Shown: positions 1-9,996, counted from the first letter of the stretch. The stretch: 64,000 bases of DNA from Sphingobacterium thalpophilum (GCF_901482695.1 NZ_LR590484.1:1364001-1428000), one strand, 5' to 3'. Made by a program: numbers and translations. The notes: a model not told the origin generated them from the sequence alone.

Positions 1-598
1 CCATCAGCACGGTGGCTCCGCCCTGTTTCCGTGCTGAGTCCGTGTTGAGTCCGTGTCCTGCACGCTCTCAGCGCCCCAGAGCCCTGTTCTCACTCCACGG
101 TCATCCTGCCCCAGATGCGGATAAGGCACGGAGCAGCAGTGGATCCCCGGTGCACCACAGCCGGAGAAAACATGGGGCAGTACGGACACACGCACTCCGG
201 ACACACGATCTGCTGACTGCCGGGCCGATACAGGCCGGAAGCGCACGACCAGCTACGGATATCCGGTCCAACGGCCAAAGGGCAATCTGGCAGAACACAA
301 CATATATATTTAGATAGGCTTTACTTAGGGTTTGTTTAGGTTTAGTTTAGGTTTTCATTAGGTACTAGCTAAACTAAACCTAACAGAAATCTAACTAAGA
401 AATATGTAATATCTAGGTAAATATGGAACTTGATTAATATATAACCTTTCCTTATACAGTCGTCCAGGATGCTAGGATAATTCAGGTAAACCGACTAAAA
501 TAGGCATTTCATTAAATGCCCCCAGAAATGCAGAACTTTCCGAGGGCAATATAGTAATGAGCGCCCTCCTACCTATTTAGTCAGACTGATAATCAGCG
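1..598. other. Gene-free left edge, two compositions
   Basis: No convincing gene is seen. The first 300 bases are strikingly GC-rich (38 of the first 60 bases are G or C) with short internal repeats such as GAGTCCGTG at about 36 and 46; the following 300 bases are AT-rich (17 G or C in 361-420). Overlapping open frames in the GC-rich part have low-complexity Arg/Ser/Pro/His translations, no family resemblance and no ribosome binding site, so they are not called. The AT-rich part holds a hairpin, listed separately. No U-rich terminator was found for the operon that ends at 599. Confidence 0.6.
336..383. repeat. 15-bp perfect inverted repeat
   Basis: TTAGGTTTAGTTTAG (336-350) is exactly reverse-complemented at 369-383 with an 18-base loop. 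It lies downstream of the 3' end of the 599-2005 gene but is not followed by a T-run typical of an intrinsic terminator. It could be a weak transcription terminator, a mobile-element end or a protein-binding site. Confidence 0.6.
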
Positions 599-2005
599 TT
601 AATAAGCATGTGTCCTGAATTCGGCCAGGTGGGTGGAAGTCGCGCTGTTCATCGGAGCCGTCATCGTAATCCGAATATATCTCGCTTTGACGGGCGTCAG
701 GCTATAGTCCTGCCATGCCGCTGGGCTATCAGCTGAATTAAACGTCAAGCCTTCAGCAATCATAGACCAGTTAACCTTATCTAAAGAAATTTCTACATTG
801 AACGTCTTAAAGCCGCCAGTTGTATTATTATGACGTCTTATCATCCCAATGCTTCCTAAAATCTCTGTTTTACTCAAATCAATAATAAACCAGTGTGGAT
901 AGACCGGATTATTAGTAGAAGACCATGTAGAATGCCAATAGGTATTGATATCGCCGTCTATCAGACTCTGCGCTTTCCCGTTCGCTGCTCCTTCATTGGT
1001 CTCTGTTGAAGATGCTTCTGCCGTCCATGACAATTTATTTAAGGGTGCTAATGGATTCACTTGGAGCTTGTGTTCTGGGGACGTGAGGCCTTCAGTTTCG
1101 AATGTGTACGTGAACGTTGTCGCCTTTCCCTGCACGTCGAACGTCAATTTTCCTTTAACATCCGTATTTCCCTCTACTTTAGCTGTTTTTTTTACACCAT
1201 TCAATTCATATTGCACCCGCACTGTAACCGGATCTTTAGTCGTATTATCCCAGACCAAAACCGCATCGCTTCCGCTCATGTATGAAAAAACTGTCGGCAA
1301 CATTAATTTATATGTAATTAAACCAGGTGCCATTTCTACTTGTGTTGCTGGAGCTCGGTTCCATTCATCGTCCTGAAGTCTTAAACTAAAATTTATCTTT
1401 TTAGTTTCGTCTGTTAAATTCGAGATCGTTACCGTATCTTTAATATTGCCTTTTAGGCTAACCTCAAAAGATTTTCCGCCCACCGTATAAGACAATGTCC
1501 CGGGCAATTCACGTGTGGAAGTATTGGGAAAGATAAATGTCACACCACCAGGGACCGGATGCACAGAAACATTCTCTATTTTATAGTCAGCCTCATATGC
1601 TCTCGGCGTCAACGCGGTCCTCGTAACTTTGGAACCCGTACCGTCGGCAGTAAAATATTGCAACGAAAAATCATAATTTTTTAGTTCGCTTAAATGTATG
1701 ACCAACGGGACATCGAACTTGGAGACATCAACTGTTCTGTCTTGCCCGCCATCTGTATATCTAACCTTAGCTTTTACAACACGGTCTGACAAAGCCGGCC
1801 AATGTATTTCCACATTCTGATTATAGGCTGACACATACGTCAAGTTTGTAGGTCTGGCTGTTGGTCTTGTTTCAGTTACGATAGGCTCCTGCTCTGTTTG
1901 TCGAGGAAATACAAGCTCTTCCTCTTTGCAACCCACCATAAATAACACCAGTATTCCCAAAATGACATTGAATGCCCAGCTCTTTTTCATTTTCCTTTTC
2001 ATCAC
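599..2005 (-). CDS. Discoidin (F5/8 type C) domain lipoprotein
   Basis: Surface lipoprotein and last gene of the SusC/SusD locus. A basic start and hydrophobic stretch end in the lipobox VGC near residue 26, followed by acidic residues. Residues about 45-320 are beta-rich and look like repeated Ig-like modules of the DUF4998 kind. The last 140 residues are an F5/8 type C carbohydrate-binding module, with the typical SLIDGDINTYWHS, WFIIDLS and ARYIRI signatures. Such modules bind sugars on glycans or glycoproteins; no catalytic domain is present. It follows the upstream gene after 56 bases and is probably co-transcribed. Starts at 2005, 2002 and 1990 (MKKSW) are all possible; 1990 gives the cleanest signal peptide. 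Confidence 0.85.
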   Translation of the reverse strand: MMKRKMKKSWAFNVILGILVLFMVGCKEEELVFPRQTEQEPIVTETRPTARPTNLTYVSAYNQNVEIHWPALSDRVVKAKVRYTDGGQDRTVDVSKFDVPLVIHLSELKNYDFSLQYFTADGTGSKVTRTALTPRAYEADYKIENVSVHPVPGGVTFIFPNTSTRELPGTLSYTVGGKSFEVSLKGNIKDTVTISNLTDETKKINFSLRLQDDEWNRAPATQVEMAPGLITYKLMLPTVFSYMSGSDAVLVWDNTTKDPVTVRVQYELNGVKKTAKVEGNTDVKGKLTFDVQGKATTFTYTFETEGLTSPEHKLQVNPLAPLNKLSWTAEASSTETNEGAANGKAQSLIDGDINTYWHSTWSSTNNPVYPHWFIIDLSKTEILGSIGMIRRHNNTTGGFKTFNVEISLDKVNWSMIAEGLTFNSADSPAAWQDYSLTPVKARYIRITMTAPMNSATSTHLAEFRTHAY

Positions 2006-2061
2006 TAATAATTAAGTTTATCCCATCAACCAGGATGGGTTGAGGATTTACCATCTAATTC

Positions 2062-3831
2062 TTATTGTTTAGGCATTAAAAATTCTACTTCATATCTATT
2101 CAAAAACACCTGCCCTTCAAGTTTCCAGTCCTTTAATGTCCGTACTTCCAACCAATAAAATATCTGAGGAAAAAAATCAGCTGCCTGAACAAATACAGCA
2201 TTGTCGCCCAACTCACAAGGAATAACTTCAGACGTCATCCTAGCATAAAAATCTCCTGTAAGCCCCATAGCACTCTTCCCAGAAATCTCATTTTTGATTA
2301 CCCCGATCTGATCGGGCGACATTTTCCAGTACCCCTTCAGGCTATTTGCGACCGAAGACTGCGTTAGTTCACCTTCAAAGCATAAAGAATTACGTATTTC
2401 TTCCTGTGTAAAAGCCTTATTAAAAATAGATACATTGGACACATCGAAATCCACCAAATCGTAAGAAATATTGGGCCTATAGCCAAAAATCAACGGATCG
2501 TTCGTCTTGATATTCGCCACATTCATACCAGAAGTTGTCGTCTCCTGTGCCAATGTACCATTGTTATAAATCTTGATATTAATCTGGTCATTCCCTATAG
2601 CCTTGATGACCGTTGTCATGGTATACCATTCGCCATTTATTTTCGCGGTCTGACAAGTAGCTTCCTTAACACCATCGCTTATTTTCACCTGCAAATCATT
2701 TCCCCAGGTATAGTACATCCACCCGGGAGTAGCTAAAGAAGTATTAGAATCCTTACCGAATATCCCGGAGTACCAATAGTTGTAGGTATTCGGTTGATAA
2801 GTCGAAGAAATAATGGTGTTATTTAAATTAAATCTCAATCGGGCCGAAATCGTCAATTCTTTCGTGGTCGCCACATCATAGTCGCTGGCATTGCCGATAT
2901 TGTCACTAACAGCTCTCACCCCCAAGGGTTTATTCCCGGTACCGTCGTATCCCCACATGCGGACATAACTCATTGGTCTGCCAGTAAGTTCAGCCCCTTT
3001 AAAATTTTTATTCTGGAATATAGCAAAAGTATTTCGTTCCTGCGAAGATCCTCCTCCATAAGAATTACCGATACCGCCGTGATTAGATGTGAGTATCACG
3101 AGCCAATCTTCATTTTGATAATTCCTGCGCCCCGTCAGGCCTTTATGAATCTCTCCGATATAACCATCCACCTTTTTTATAGCGTTTATATAATCGCTAT
3201 TATCTGCTGTAAATCCGCCTTTTTCCCCCGCTTCTAATACAGAAGTAAATTGGACAATCATAAAGTCGGTATTTTTGGTATCGAATAAATTCAATACTTT
3301 GGACTTTACTTCTTCGTCGGAAGATCCAGTATAAGTCTCGTTTGCGCTGACAAGCAACTTGTCATTCAAAGTAGCAGACCTCGAGACCACGGTGGTTTTA
3401 AGGGAAGGTGCCACGGTGGCAATACGATATAACATTGAAGGGTAACCGGCTACATTCCCATGTGGGTCATCTTCATTTGGTCTCGGAATGTAGGACTCGT
3501 CGATAATATGATGATTGGAGTAAGTCACACCACTCATCATGGTCATCCAGGAGGATGGGTTGCTTGTATTCTCATCAGCCAAAGCATTGAAGGTATATTT
3601 ACTTGTCTTCAGCAATTCGCCAATATTGACTGGCACATTCTTTTTTAATTCCTGCCCTACCAACCCATCGATGGAAATAAATAGTATTTTCCTTTTAACG
3701 GGTTGCTGCAGGTTTTGCTCATAATCCTCATAAATAGCAGGCGGATTAGCATATTTTGTGCAGCTTACCAGACATACTGCCCACATGACAAAGAGTAAGA
3801 TCTTCTTTATATTAATAAATATTATTTTCAT
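2062..3831 (-). CDS. Alkaline-phosphatase-fold lipoprotein with LamG-like domain (DUF4983)
   Basis: Lipoprotein (lipobox LVSC near residue 24). Residues about 45-260 have the alkaline phosphatase/type I phosphodiesterase superfamily fold: an FISIDGL metal-ligand strand, a nucleophile-region helix SNPSSWMTMMSG, and TSNHGG in place of the usual TSDHG. Residues about 310-480 form a concanavalin A/LamG-like domain (DLVDFDVSNVSIFNKAF). The C-terminal part matches the DUF4983 pattern that ends in a YWLEV segment. Metal-binding positions are only partly kept, so activity is doubtful. It is a paralogue of the gene at 5866-7599, on the other side of the M60 protease, in the same operon with a 9-base gap. 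A role in binding phosphorylated or sulfated host glycans is only a guess. Confidence 0.75.
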   Translation of the reverse strand: MKIIFINIKKILLFVMWAVCLVSCTKYANPPAIYEDYEQNLQQPVKRKILFISIDGLVGQELKKNVPVNIGELLKTSKYTFNALADENTSNPSSWMTMMSGVTYSNHHIIDESYIPRPNEDDPHGNVAGYPSMLYRIATVAPSLKTTVVSRSATLNDKLLVSANETYTGSSDEEVKSKVLNLFDTKNTDFMIVQFTSVLEAGEKGGFTADNSDYINAIKKVDGYIGEIHKGLTGRRNYQNEDWLVILTSNHGGIGNSYGGGSSQERNTFAIFQNKNFKGAELTGRPMSYVRMWGYDGTGNKPLGVRAVSDNIGNASDYDVATTKELTISARLRFNLNNTIISSTYQPNTYNYWYSGIFGKDSNTSLATPGWMYYTWGNDLQVKISDGVKEATCQTAKINGEWYTMTTVIKAIGNDQINIKIYNNGTLAQETTTSGMNVANIKTNDPLIFGYRPNISYDLVDFDVSNVSIFNKAFTQEEIRNSLCFEGELTQSSVANSLKGYWKMSPDQIGVIKNEISGKSAMGLTGDFYARMTSEVIPCELGDNAVFVQAADFFPQIFYWLEVRTLKDWKLEGQVFLNRYEVEFLMPKQ

Positions 3832-3840
3832 AACTTCAGT

Positions 3841-5850
3841 TTATATATCGTAAAACACCCCTATTTCAGCAATAGCCACGTGATTTGCGCCCCCTGTATT
3901 TGGATCTGGGAACACAAACTTCACATATTGTGCCTCCACTAAGTTGGGAAAAGCAAATTCCTTCAACGCGGCATTCTGTGCAGTTGTCTGAGAAGCACTA
4001 CCCAGAGCAAACTGGCCCATATCCGTCCAATTTTTGTTATCGCGGCTGATATAGACGTTGACCTTAGTTGCAAATGTGGCATTTGCGCGATTTTTATAAT
4101 AAAAGCCTTTAAATACATTGACCTCTTTCATATTCATGGTGAGCTCTACAGGAAGTGTCGTTGGGATCGAGCAGCCGGACCAACAAGTGTGCCAGTAGGT
4201 ATTCGGATCCCCATCGGTCATGGCACTGAACTTACCTGTACTCTCATTAGTAGCCGTGGCCACATTGGCGGTGAACTCAAACAAACCACTAGGCAGGAAA
4301 TAACGCGGTTGTAACACCCCGTCTCCGCCAGAAAATGTCAAAGGATTGTACTCCCAGATAGCCCGGTCCATTGGCGGATACTTTTCACGCATTTCGCGCT
4401 TCGCCGAACTACTTACAGGGATTCCCCAAGCGATAAAAAATCTATTAAAATCCTTTCCGGCAAAATTACATAGCTGACGATAAAAGTAATCCCGTTTTCC
4501 CTGGTCTAAAGATGTCGCAAAATTCTCATTCCTAGCCTTACTATAGATGTATGGAAAAAAATCCCAGCCTGGCTCGCCATTTTTTCCTGTTACCTTATCA
4601 AAAATCTGCAGAAAAGGCGTCAATCGTGCAAATGGATCATCTGCATCAATCCCCAGTTCGGCCGGAAAATTGGAGAAACTTTTAGCAGATGTTAAGGCAG
4701 CAAACTTTAATGCGGCAGGGATGGAAGTCTTAAGCGCCGGATGGAAGTCAATTCGGGAAGTAACACCACGATTACGCGCCGCATTGAAAATAAACAGGTT
4801 ATTCGTAGTCTCCGTCAAATCTGACCAGCTCCATGCCCATGTCGCCTGATAATTGTGTCCTACCTCATGATAAGAGCCCCAGGACATCCCCTTTCTGATC
4901 GTATTTGGATTTGTTAGTTCGTCTAACCAATATTCATCTTCCTGCATTACCCAAGGACTGCCACTATGCGCATATCCGAGTGATGGATGGATGTCCATGA
5001 CACCTCTTTCCCAAAAGTCCGGATACCGGTTTACTTGCTCCGCAGCATTTGCCGAAAGTCCCATCCAATTATAGTAATCTTTAACATAGGTTTCATCCCA
5101 CAGACGCAATGCTTCATCGACCTGATCCATTTTTCCCGTCTGAATAAATTTGACAACAAGCGACCGCGGCACGGAAAAAGCAACCCGTTGCCCAATCAGA
5201 TCCATCCAAGGAACATCTTGTGTCAGGACCTGTTTTTTCCAATCGGCAACTGCTGTCTTTCCCAGAATAAAATCGGTGGATTTGACAGCACCGGTCACAT
5301 GTATATTAACGGGAGCAGTACTTGCTTTCTGGTTGATAATCCAAATCGTTCCACCGTATAAGTTCTTAATGTAGTTTGTACCGGGAAATAACTCCTTTCT
5401 TGTAAACAACATAGGATCTCTACGAGGAGCATCCTTTCCGGTAATATTGTCTGTGTGCACACCAATCTGTACCGTCAATCCGCTGATGCCTTGTGGCACC
5501 GTGATTCTAATAACTTCGCCGGCAGGAGCATATAGTCCGGTTGTATAAATTGGCGCCGGCGTTACACTGACTTTATATTGGTATGAGCTCACGTATTTCC
5601 TATCCATTAACATCGAAATAGTTGTATCTTTTATGCGAGCAACATTTTCTCCGACCAATCCTGGGTATATACGAGCTTTGTGGTACAAGCTTTTATCTGC
5701 TTTTCCCATCGTTGTATCTGTCAATAACGGCGTTTCCGTAGAGTCTCCCGATTGGTAACCGTCCGGAAATTCAGCCCCATATTTACTGCAGGACGATGCA
5801 AAAGTGATCAGTCCTACAAATAATCCAAAAACTAAATATCTCTTTCTCAT
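3841..5850 (-). CDS. M60-family (enhancin-like) metalloprotease lipoprotein with discoidin domain
   Basis: Zinc metalloprotease of the peptidase M60/enhancin family, which in gut and environmental Bacteroidota cleaves mucin-type O-glycoproteins. The zinc site is HEVGH near residue 329, followed by a Glu about 15 residues on (SDLTE), fitting HExxH(8,28)E. An accessory N-terminal domain precedes it. The C-terminal 140 residues are an F5/8 type C sugar-binding module (MTDGDPNTYWHTCWSG). The signal peptide ends at ASSC, so the protein is a lipoprotein, probably surface exposed. It is the only clearly catalytic enzyme in this 12-gene locus, so the substrate is likely a glycoprotein or glycopeptide. 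The family call is firm; the substrate is inferred. Confidence 0.88.
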   Translation of the reverse strand: MRKRYLVFGLFVGLITFASSCSKYGAEFPDGYQSGDSTETPLLTDTTMGKADKSLYHKARIYPGLVGENVARIKDTTISMLMDRKYVSSYQYKVSVTPAPIYTTGLYAPAGEVIRITVPQGISGLTVQIGVHTDNITGKDAPRRDPMLFTRKELFPGTNYIKNLYGGTIWIINQKASTAPVNIHVTGAVKSTDFILGKTAVADWKKQVLTQDVPWMDLIGQRVAFSVPRSLVVKFIQTGKMDQVDEALRLWDETYVKDYYNWMGLSANAAEQVNRYPDFWERGVMDIHPSLGYAHSGSPWVMQEDEYWLDELTNPNTIRKGMSWGSYHEVGHNYQATWAWSWSDLTETTNNLFIFNAARNRGVTSRIDFHPALKTSIPAALKFAALTSAKSFSNFPAELGIDADDPFARLTPFLQIFDKVTGKNGEPGWDFFPYIYSKARNENFATSLDQGKRDYFYRQLCNFAGKDFNRFFIAWGIPVSSSAKREMREKYPPMDRAIWEYNPLTFSGGDGVLQPRYFLPSGLFEFTANVATATNESTGKFSAMTDGDPNTYWHTCWSGCSIPTTLPVELTMNMKEVNVFKGFYYKNRANATFATKVNVYISRDNKNWTDMGQFALGSASQTTAQNAALKEFAFPNLVEAQYVKFVFPDPNTGGANHVAIAEIGVFYDI

Positions 5851-5865
5851 TAGGTCAAAATTTGG

Positions 5866-7599
5866 TTATTTTCTAATTTGCGTATAGTTAGGTGTCCAGC
5901 TTTTCCCATCTAAATTCCAAGCCGATTCGACCGAAACCCCCAGCCATTGATAGATCATAAATGGTATATCTACCGCATTAGGCACTAAGCGATAGAAGGA
6001 CTCCGCAATAGGTGGCCGAAAAAACGGCACCAGCTCATTAAAGCTCGTCCAGGCTACGGGACCTGTCAATTTGAAATTGCCTGCCCCTTTACCCGTTTTT
6101 TCTGTAAGTATAGTTGTGTTGACATCATCATAACCCGGCCAATATCCCTGGAGGTCATTCCAGAAAGGGTAAGTTTCATCGATATGTGTTACTCCCCCAT
6201 ATCGTTTCACTTCCTCAGCTGAAAACGCGCGGTTATAGATCTGAACATTACAGATGGAAATATTGCAATCTGTGTTTCCGTTTCCGGGATTGTAACCCAA
6301 TGTCAAAGGGCTTGAATTGTCCAAATTGTTTCCATTGGCTCCTACCTGAGAAGACTTACCCGAAACAGTAGCATTGGTTCCATCAGTATACACATATACA
6401 GAATCCTGACTGCCACTTCTCTTAATCACTACGGTCAATGCATGCCATTCTCCGTCGTTTATAGGAGGTCCAAACGCCTGTCCAGCTATTGAACTATTAA
6501 AGCCCCAGTAATTGCCTTCCAAAAAAAAGTTCCAACCGGCTCCCGTAAAGCCTTCCACGCGTTTCGCAAAAAATATAGGATAATTATATGCTGAATTCGG
6601 GATATTGTGTTTTAAAAATAACGTCATAGTCCAGTCGCTGCCTGTTCCCATATTGAACGTACTGGGGTCCGCCAGTTTACCAATGACCTGATTGTTGCTG
6701 GCATACGTATAACGGGTAGCATTTGCAACAAATGGGATCTCGGTTGAATTGGGCCTTGGCACAATCTTCTTAGAGAATTTTGGCGAGTAAAACAGCGTAT
6801 ACGTTTCTCTCTTACGATCACCGTATGGTGTAAAATCAGTGACTGGGCCCGTTGAGACACCGCCCCGCGCAGAAGTAACGATCACGATCCAATTTTCAGT
6901 GCCAAAAGTAGATCTCTTCTTAATGGATTCCCATAACAATAACACCTGTTTGTCCATTACGCTGATTGCAGCGGCATATTTTGAGTCATCGGGTGTATAA
7001 GTTGAAGATTTTCCCGCCTTATCAACCTCCGTTAGATGAATAACATTCAAATCTGATTCGGTATTGGACAACGCTTGTGTTGCCGCATCCACAACCGCCT
7101 GATCATTTTCCGCTACCTTTACATCGGCATCCTTGCCGAATACAGTACCATATTTGGCGTCTGATGTAAAAAGGCTAGAGTTCAGACTGGTGGCGTTATT
7201 CTTTAGCTTCGTGAAAATAGTTGGATAGTTATTCAGATCAATTTCGTCTAGGTCGGTACCAACGGCCTTGTTTTTCGCGCTGTTCACCCCTGTCAATAAC
7301 GCTGCTGCAACTGATTGATTAGTGACTTCGAAATCCGTCGTCGGATCAGCCAGGCTTCCGTAAGTAACCAGTCCATTACGTGTCATCTGTTCAATATTCG
7401 GGGGCGCAATTTCCAGCATCGCCGGCCCCGAAAGACCATCTACTACGACCAGCAGCACCTTATCCCTGCTCTCAGGATTTTCCTTTGCCTCATTAAAGTT
7501 CTGAAGCAGATTAGGAAAGTCTTTGTTGCACGCCACTAATATCACTAAGACACTAAGTGTAAAAGATATATGTTTGAAAATTTTTAAATACTTAATCAT
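5866..7599 (-). CDS. Degenerate alkaline-phosphatase-fold lipoprotein with LamG-like domain (DUF4983)
   Basis: Paralogue of the 2062-3831 product with the same layout: lipobox LVAC, phosphatase-superfamily fold (LLVVVDGLSG, later IVIVTSARGG), a LamG-like domain at about residues 330-480 (ISICNVQIYNRAFSAEEV), and a C-terminal DUF4983-like tail ending near YQWLGVSVESAW. The metal-binding Asp-His of the usual TSDHG box is replaced by Ala-Arg, so a hydrolytic role is unlikely; it may have become a binding protein. It lies immediately upstream of the M60 gene (15-base gap) in the same transcript. Confidence 0.72.
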   Translation of the reverse strand: MIKYLKIFKHISFTLSVLVILVACNKDFPNLLQNFNEAKENPESRDKVLLVVVDGLSGPAMLEIAPPNIEQMTRNGLVTYGSLADPTTDFEVTNQSVAAALLTGVNSAKNKAVGTDLDEIDLNNYPTIFTKLKNNATSLNSSLFTSDAKYGTVFGKDADVKVAENDQAVVDAATQALSNTESDLNVIHLTEVDKAGKSSTYTPDDSKYAAAISVMDKQVLLLWESIKKRSTFGTENWIVIVTSARGGVSTGPVTDFTPYGDRKRETYTLFYSPKFSKKIVPRPNSTEIPFVANATRYTYASNNQVIGKLADPSTFNMGTGSDWTMTLFLKHNIPNSAYNYPIFFAKRVEGFTGAGWNFFLEGNYWGFNSSIAGQAFGPPINDGEWHALTVVIKRSGSQDSVYVYTDGTNATVSGKSSQVGANGNNLDNSSPLTLGYNPGNGNTDCNISICNVQIYNRAFSAEEVKRYGGVTHIDETYPFWNDLQGYWPGYDDVNTTILTEKTGKGAGNFKLTGPVAWTSFNELVPFFRPPIAESFYRLVPNAVDIPFMIYQWLGVSVESAWNLDGKSWTPNYTQIRK

Positions 7600-7619
7600 A
7601 GCCTGTTTTATTTATTGGA

Positions 7620-9227
7620 TTAATTCCTTACCTCCAGACGCAAGAAGTTGCCTACAGTTTTTTGTCCTAACTTAAAAATCGTACCACCCAGTAACAACGC
7701 TGGCTCACCGAGCGAAGATTTCGTTTCTATAATCTTGGAAACTGAGCCTGTAAATGGTCCTAATGAATTGTATTTTTGCAACAATTCGCCATTTTTTTCC
7801 AAAATCAGGAGGTTTGCTCTCGGTGTTCCAGCATAGCTATTCTGGGTCCCCTCGACAACAACCTGACCGTTATCAAGCACCTGTGCATAATTGAGGATTC
7901 CTGTCCCTATATCACGGATAATGAAAGTCTCATCAATAGTACCGTCCATATTTATCAGCGCAACATTATTTATCTTTCCATAAGCACCGGCACCATTGAA
8001 TAAGCCTACGACAGCCAGTTTTTTTAATGAACTGTTATAGTTCAGGCTATATAATCGGTTAATATTACCCTTTAAAGTAATAGTTTCATCCAGTGAACCG
8101 TCGGCTTTGATACACGCAATACCGTTGGCCGCTTTGCCATTATAAGTTGTAAATGCTCCTACGATGACGATACGATCATTATCAATCATTGCCGCATCCA
8201 TAATCTGACCGTTCGCACCAGGGTTATTCAGCGCAAATGCCGAATCCAATGAACCATCTTCCTTCATGCGGATAACTCCTTTGGCATTCGATATAACATA
8301 TTTCCGGGTTTCACGTGAAGAATAGTTATAGTCAATCTTAAAATGATTGGTAAAGTTGCCAACAGCAATGACTTTATTGTCGGACGTCGTAAAAGTCCGA
8401 AGAATGGTATTATTTACGCCGCCGTTAAAAGCTGATACGGTATCCAATGAGTTTTTGGGATCATTGCTGGGATTGATAACTTCAACAATCATTGAGTCGA
8501 TAGCACCATTATTATTAACACGGACTATATTATTGACCGCTCGTTTGGCAAAAGTGGATAAAGCACCGGCAAAAATAAACTTACCGTCATTTGTTTTTGC
8601 AATAGATCTAATGAACCCCCCACCATAGGTCCCGGATCCGAACTTCATATTTGCATTCGACTTGCCGTTAGCATCAATAAAATGTACACCATTTCGATAA
8701 ACCTTGTTATTTTCGGAGACGTTTTCTGTAATTGCCTCTTTTTCAAAATTCGAGAAAGAGCCCGCAACAATGAATCCCCCTGCATTTGGCAAAATATCAT
8801 AGACACTACCATTAAACCCATTCACCATTCCATAGTTCTCATCAACGGAAGTATTCCCTTCAATTTCCAGTCGGGGGCCATAAAATACCTCATCGTCTAC
8901 AACAATTTTCGCGTCCCCTGAGGTAACCAGCGCTGGCACCTTGATCGTTACCAAGGAATCTCTAGCTGCGACAATCTCTACGGGTGTGTTGTTGACGAAA
9001 AAATTGATTTTATCCACCTTACCTTTTAACCCTTTTACATAAAAATCCACCAATTCGCCGGGTTTTGCAGTGCCAGGTTCCGGATAATTAATATAAAATC
9101 CAACACCTGCCGACTGTCTTCCTCCAGCATAAGGATCTGTACCGGTTATTATGTCCTTATTACAAGCAGCAAATACAAAAATTGCAGCCATCAAGGCACC
9201 TATTTTGGTTATTAAATTTCTTCTCAT
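7620..9227 (-). CDS. DUF5008-type lipoprotein with delta-60-like propeller repeats
   Basis: Lipoprotein (lipobox FAAC). Residues about 35-125 form an IPT/TIG-like beta-sandwich as in DUF5008 proteins (AKPGELVDFYVKGLKG). The rest has repeated blocks of about 50-60 residues with the sequence style DGSLDSAFALN, DGSLDETITL and DGTIDETFII, matching delta-60 repeats that build beta-propellers. No enzyme motif is seen. It sits where SusE/SusF-type accessory lipoproteins lie, after a SusC/SusD/fasciclin set, so a surface ligand-binding role is likely. Confidence 0.75.
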   Translation of the reverse strand: MRRNLITKIGALMAAIFVFAACNKDIITGTDPYAGGRQSAGVGFYINYPEPGTAKPGELVDFYVKGLKGKVDKINFFVNNTPVEIVAARDSLVTIKVPALVTSGDAKIVVDDEVFYGPRLEIEGNTSVDENYGMVNGFNGSVYDILPNAGGFIVAGSFSNFEKEAITENVSENNKVYRNGVHFIDANGKSNANMKFGSGTYGGGFIRSIAKTNDGKFIFAGALSTFAKRAVNNIVRVNNNGAIDSMIVEVINPSNDPKNSLDTVSAFNGGVNNTILRTFTTSDNKVIAVGNFTNHFKIDYNYSSRETRKYVISNAKGVIRMKEDGSLDSAFALNNPGANGQIMDAAMIDNDRIVIVGAFTTYNGKAANGIACIKADGSLDETITLKGNINRLYSLNYNSSLKKLAVVGLFNGAGAYGKINNVALINMDGTIDETFIIRDIGTGILNYAQVLDNGQVVVEGTQNSYAGTPRANLLILEKNGELLQKYNSLGPFTGSVSKIIETKSSLGEPALLLGGTIFKLGQKTVGNFLRLEVRN

Positions 9228-9240
9228 ATATTAATAAGTC

Positions 9241-9996
9241 TTATTTTGGGAGCACTCCTAACAAATAGGCCTCATCTGCAAATTCACTGTTCTGAAAACC
9301 AAAGGAATGTTTTGAAAATTGCAGTACATGTAAAACACCATTGGTCGGCTGGATATCAGAAGTTGCGACCGGAGCAGTGATAAAAGGAACAAAATAATCC
9401 TTAATTTCCTCCGGCACACTGATGGAATATGGATAATTTAAATAAAGCTGACGATATCCGGCGTATTTAATGACCTGTGTACCACCCGAACTTTCATTTT
9501 TGCTGATAACATCGTTATAGAGTACCCCGATATTCATATCTTCCCCAAAAATATTTTTATACACACCACCTGGAAAGGCTGCTAAATTCAGTGTATCAAG
9601 CTGGCGATAATCTTTGGCTACATTTTTTCCTTTAAAAATATATCTTGACAGATATTTTTTCCACACTTCAGGTCTGATCTGCTCAAGCTTGGTGATCGAA
9701 TCCTGACCGGAGCGAAACAACATTTGGTTCAGCACCCAGACAGATTTCAAAATACAAGGGTCCGGAGGAGCAAAGAAAGTGACTTCATCATTTTTTAGCA
9801 CATCATCCAGCTTGGCCGCCTTCAGCGCTACCATCAACGTATCGAACATATCAGGTCTTGATTCCAAGTAGTTCCAAATTGTACCTTTAAACTTTGGGTC
9901 ATTGACACCAGTATCGATATAATCTTCTTTTTTGCACGCTGAAAATAAACAGGCTAGCATCAATGACAAAAGAGTATATTTCCAAATTTTTTCCAT
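9241..9996 (-). CDS. Fasciclin-domain lipoprotein
   Basis: Lipoprotein (lipobox FSAC) with one fasciclin (FAS1) domain. The conserved opening box ESRPDMFDTLMVALKAAKLDDVLKN followed by TFFAPPD and the closing GVLHVLQ box are visible. FAS1 domains mediate adhesion or protein contacts. It follows SusD after 11 bases and precedes the DUF5008 gene. A second FAS1 lipoprotein sits at the same place behind the other SusC/SusD pair, which suggests each uptake pair has its own FAS1 partner. Confidence 0.85.
   Translation of the reverse strand: MEKIWKYTLLSLMLACLFSACKKEDYIDTGVNDPKFKGTIWNYLESRPDMFDTLMVALKAAKLDDVLKNDEVTFFAPPDPCILKSVWVLNQMLFRSGQDSITKLEQIRPEVWKKYLSRYIFKGKNVAKDYRQLDTLNLAAFPGGVYKNIFGEDMNIGVLYNDVISKNESSGGTQVIKYAGYRQLYLNYPYSISVPEEIKDYFVPFITAPVATSDIQPTNGVLHVLQFSKHSFGFQNSEFADEAYLLGVLPK

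Noticed and set aside
4..317. Overlapping open frames of up to 101 codons on both strands in the GC-rich left edge
   Set aside because: Low-complexity translations, no family resemblance and several overlapping frames; composition alone explains them.
301..383. TTTAGG/TTAGGG-like runs as a telomere-type repeat
   Set aside because: Units are irregular and form an inverted repeat; a chromosomal Bacteroidota region would not carry telomeres.
541..568. GAGGGC/GCCCTC hairpin as a terminator for the SusC/SusD locus
   Set aside because: Only six paired bases, long loop and no T-run on the minus strand.
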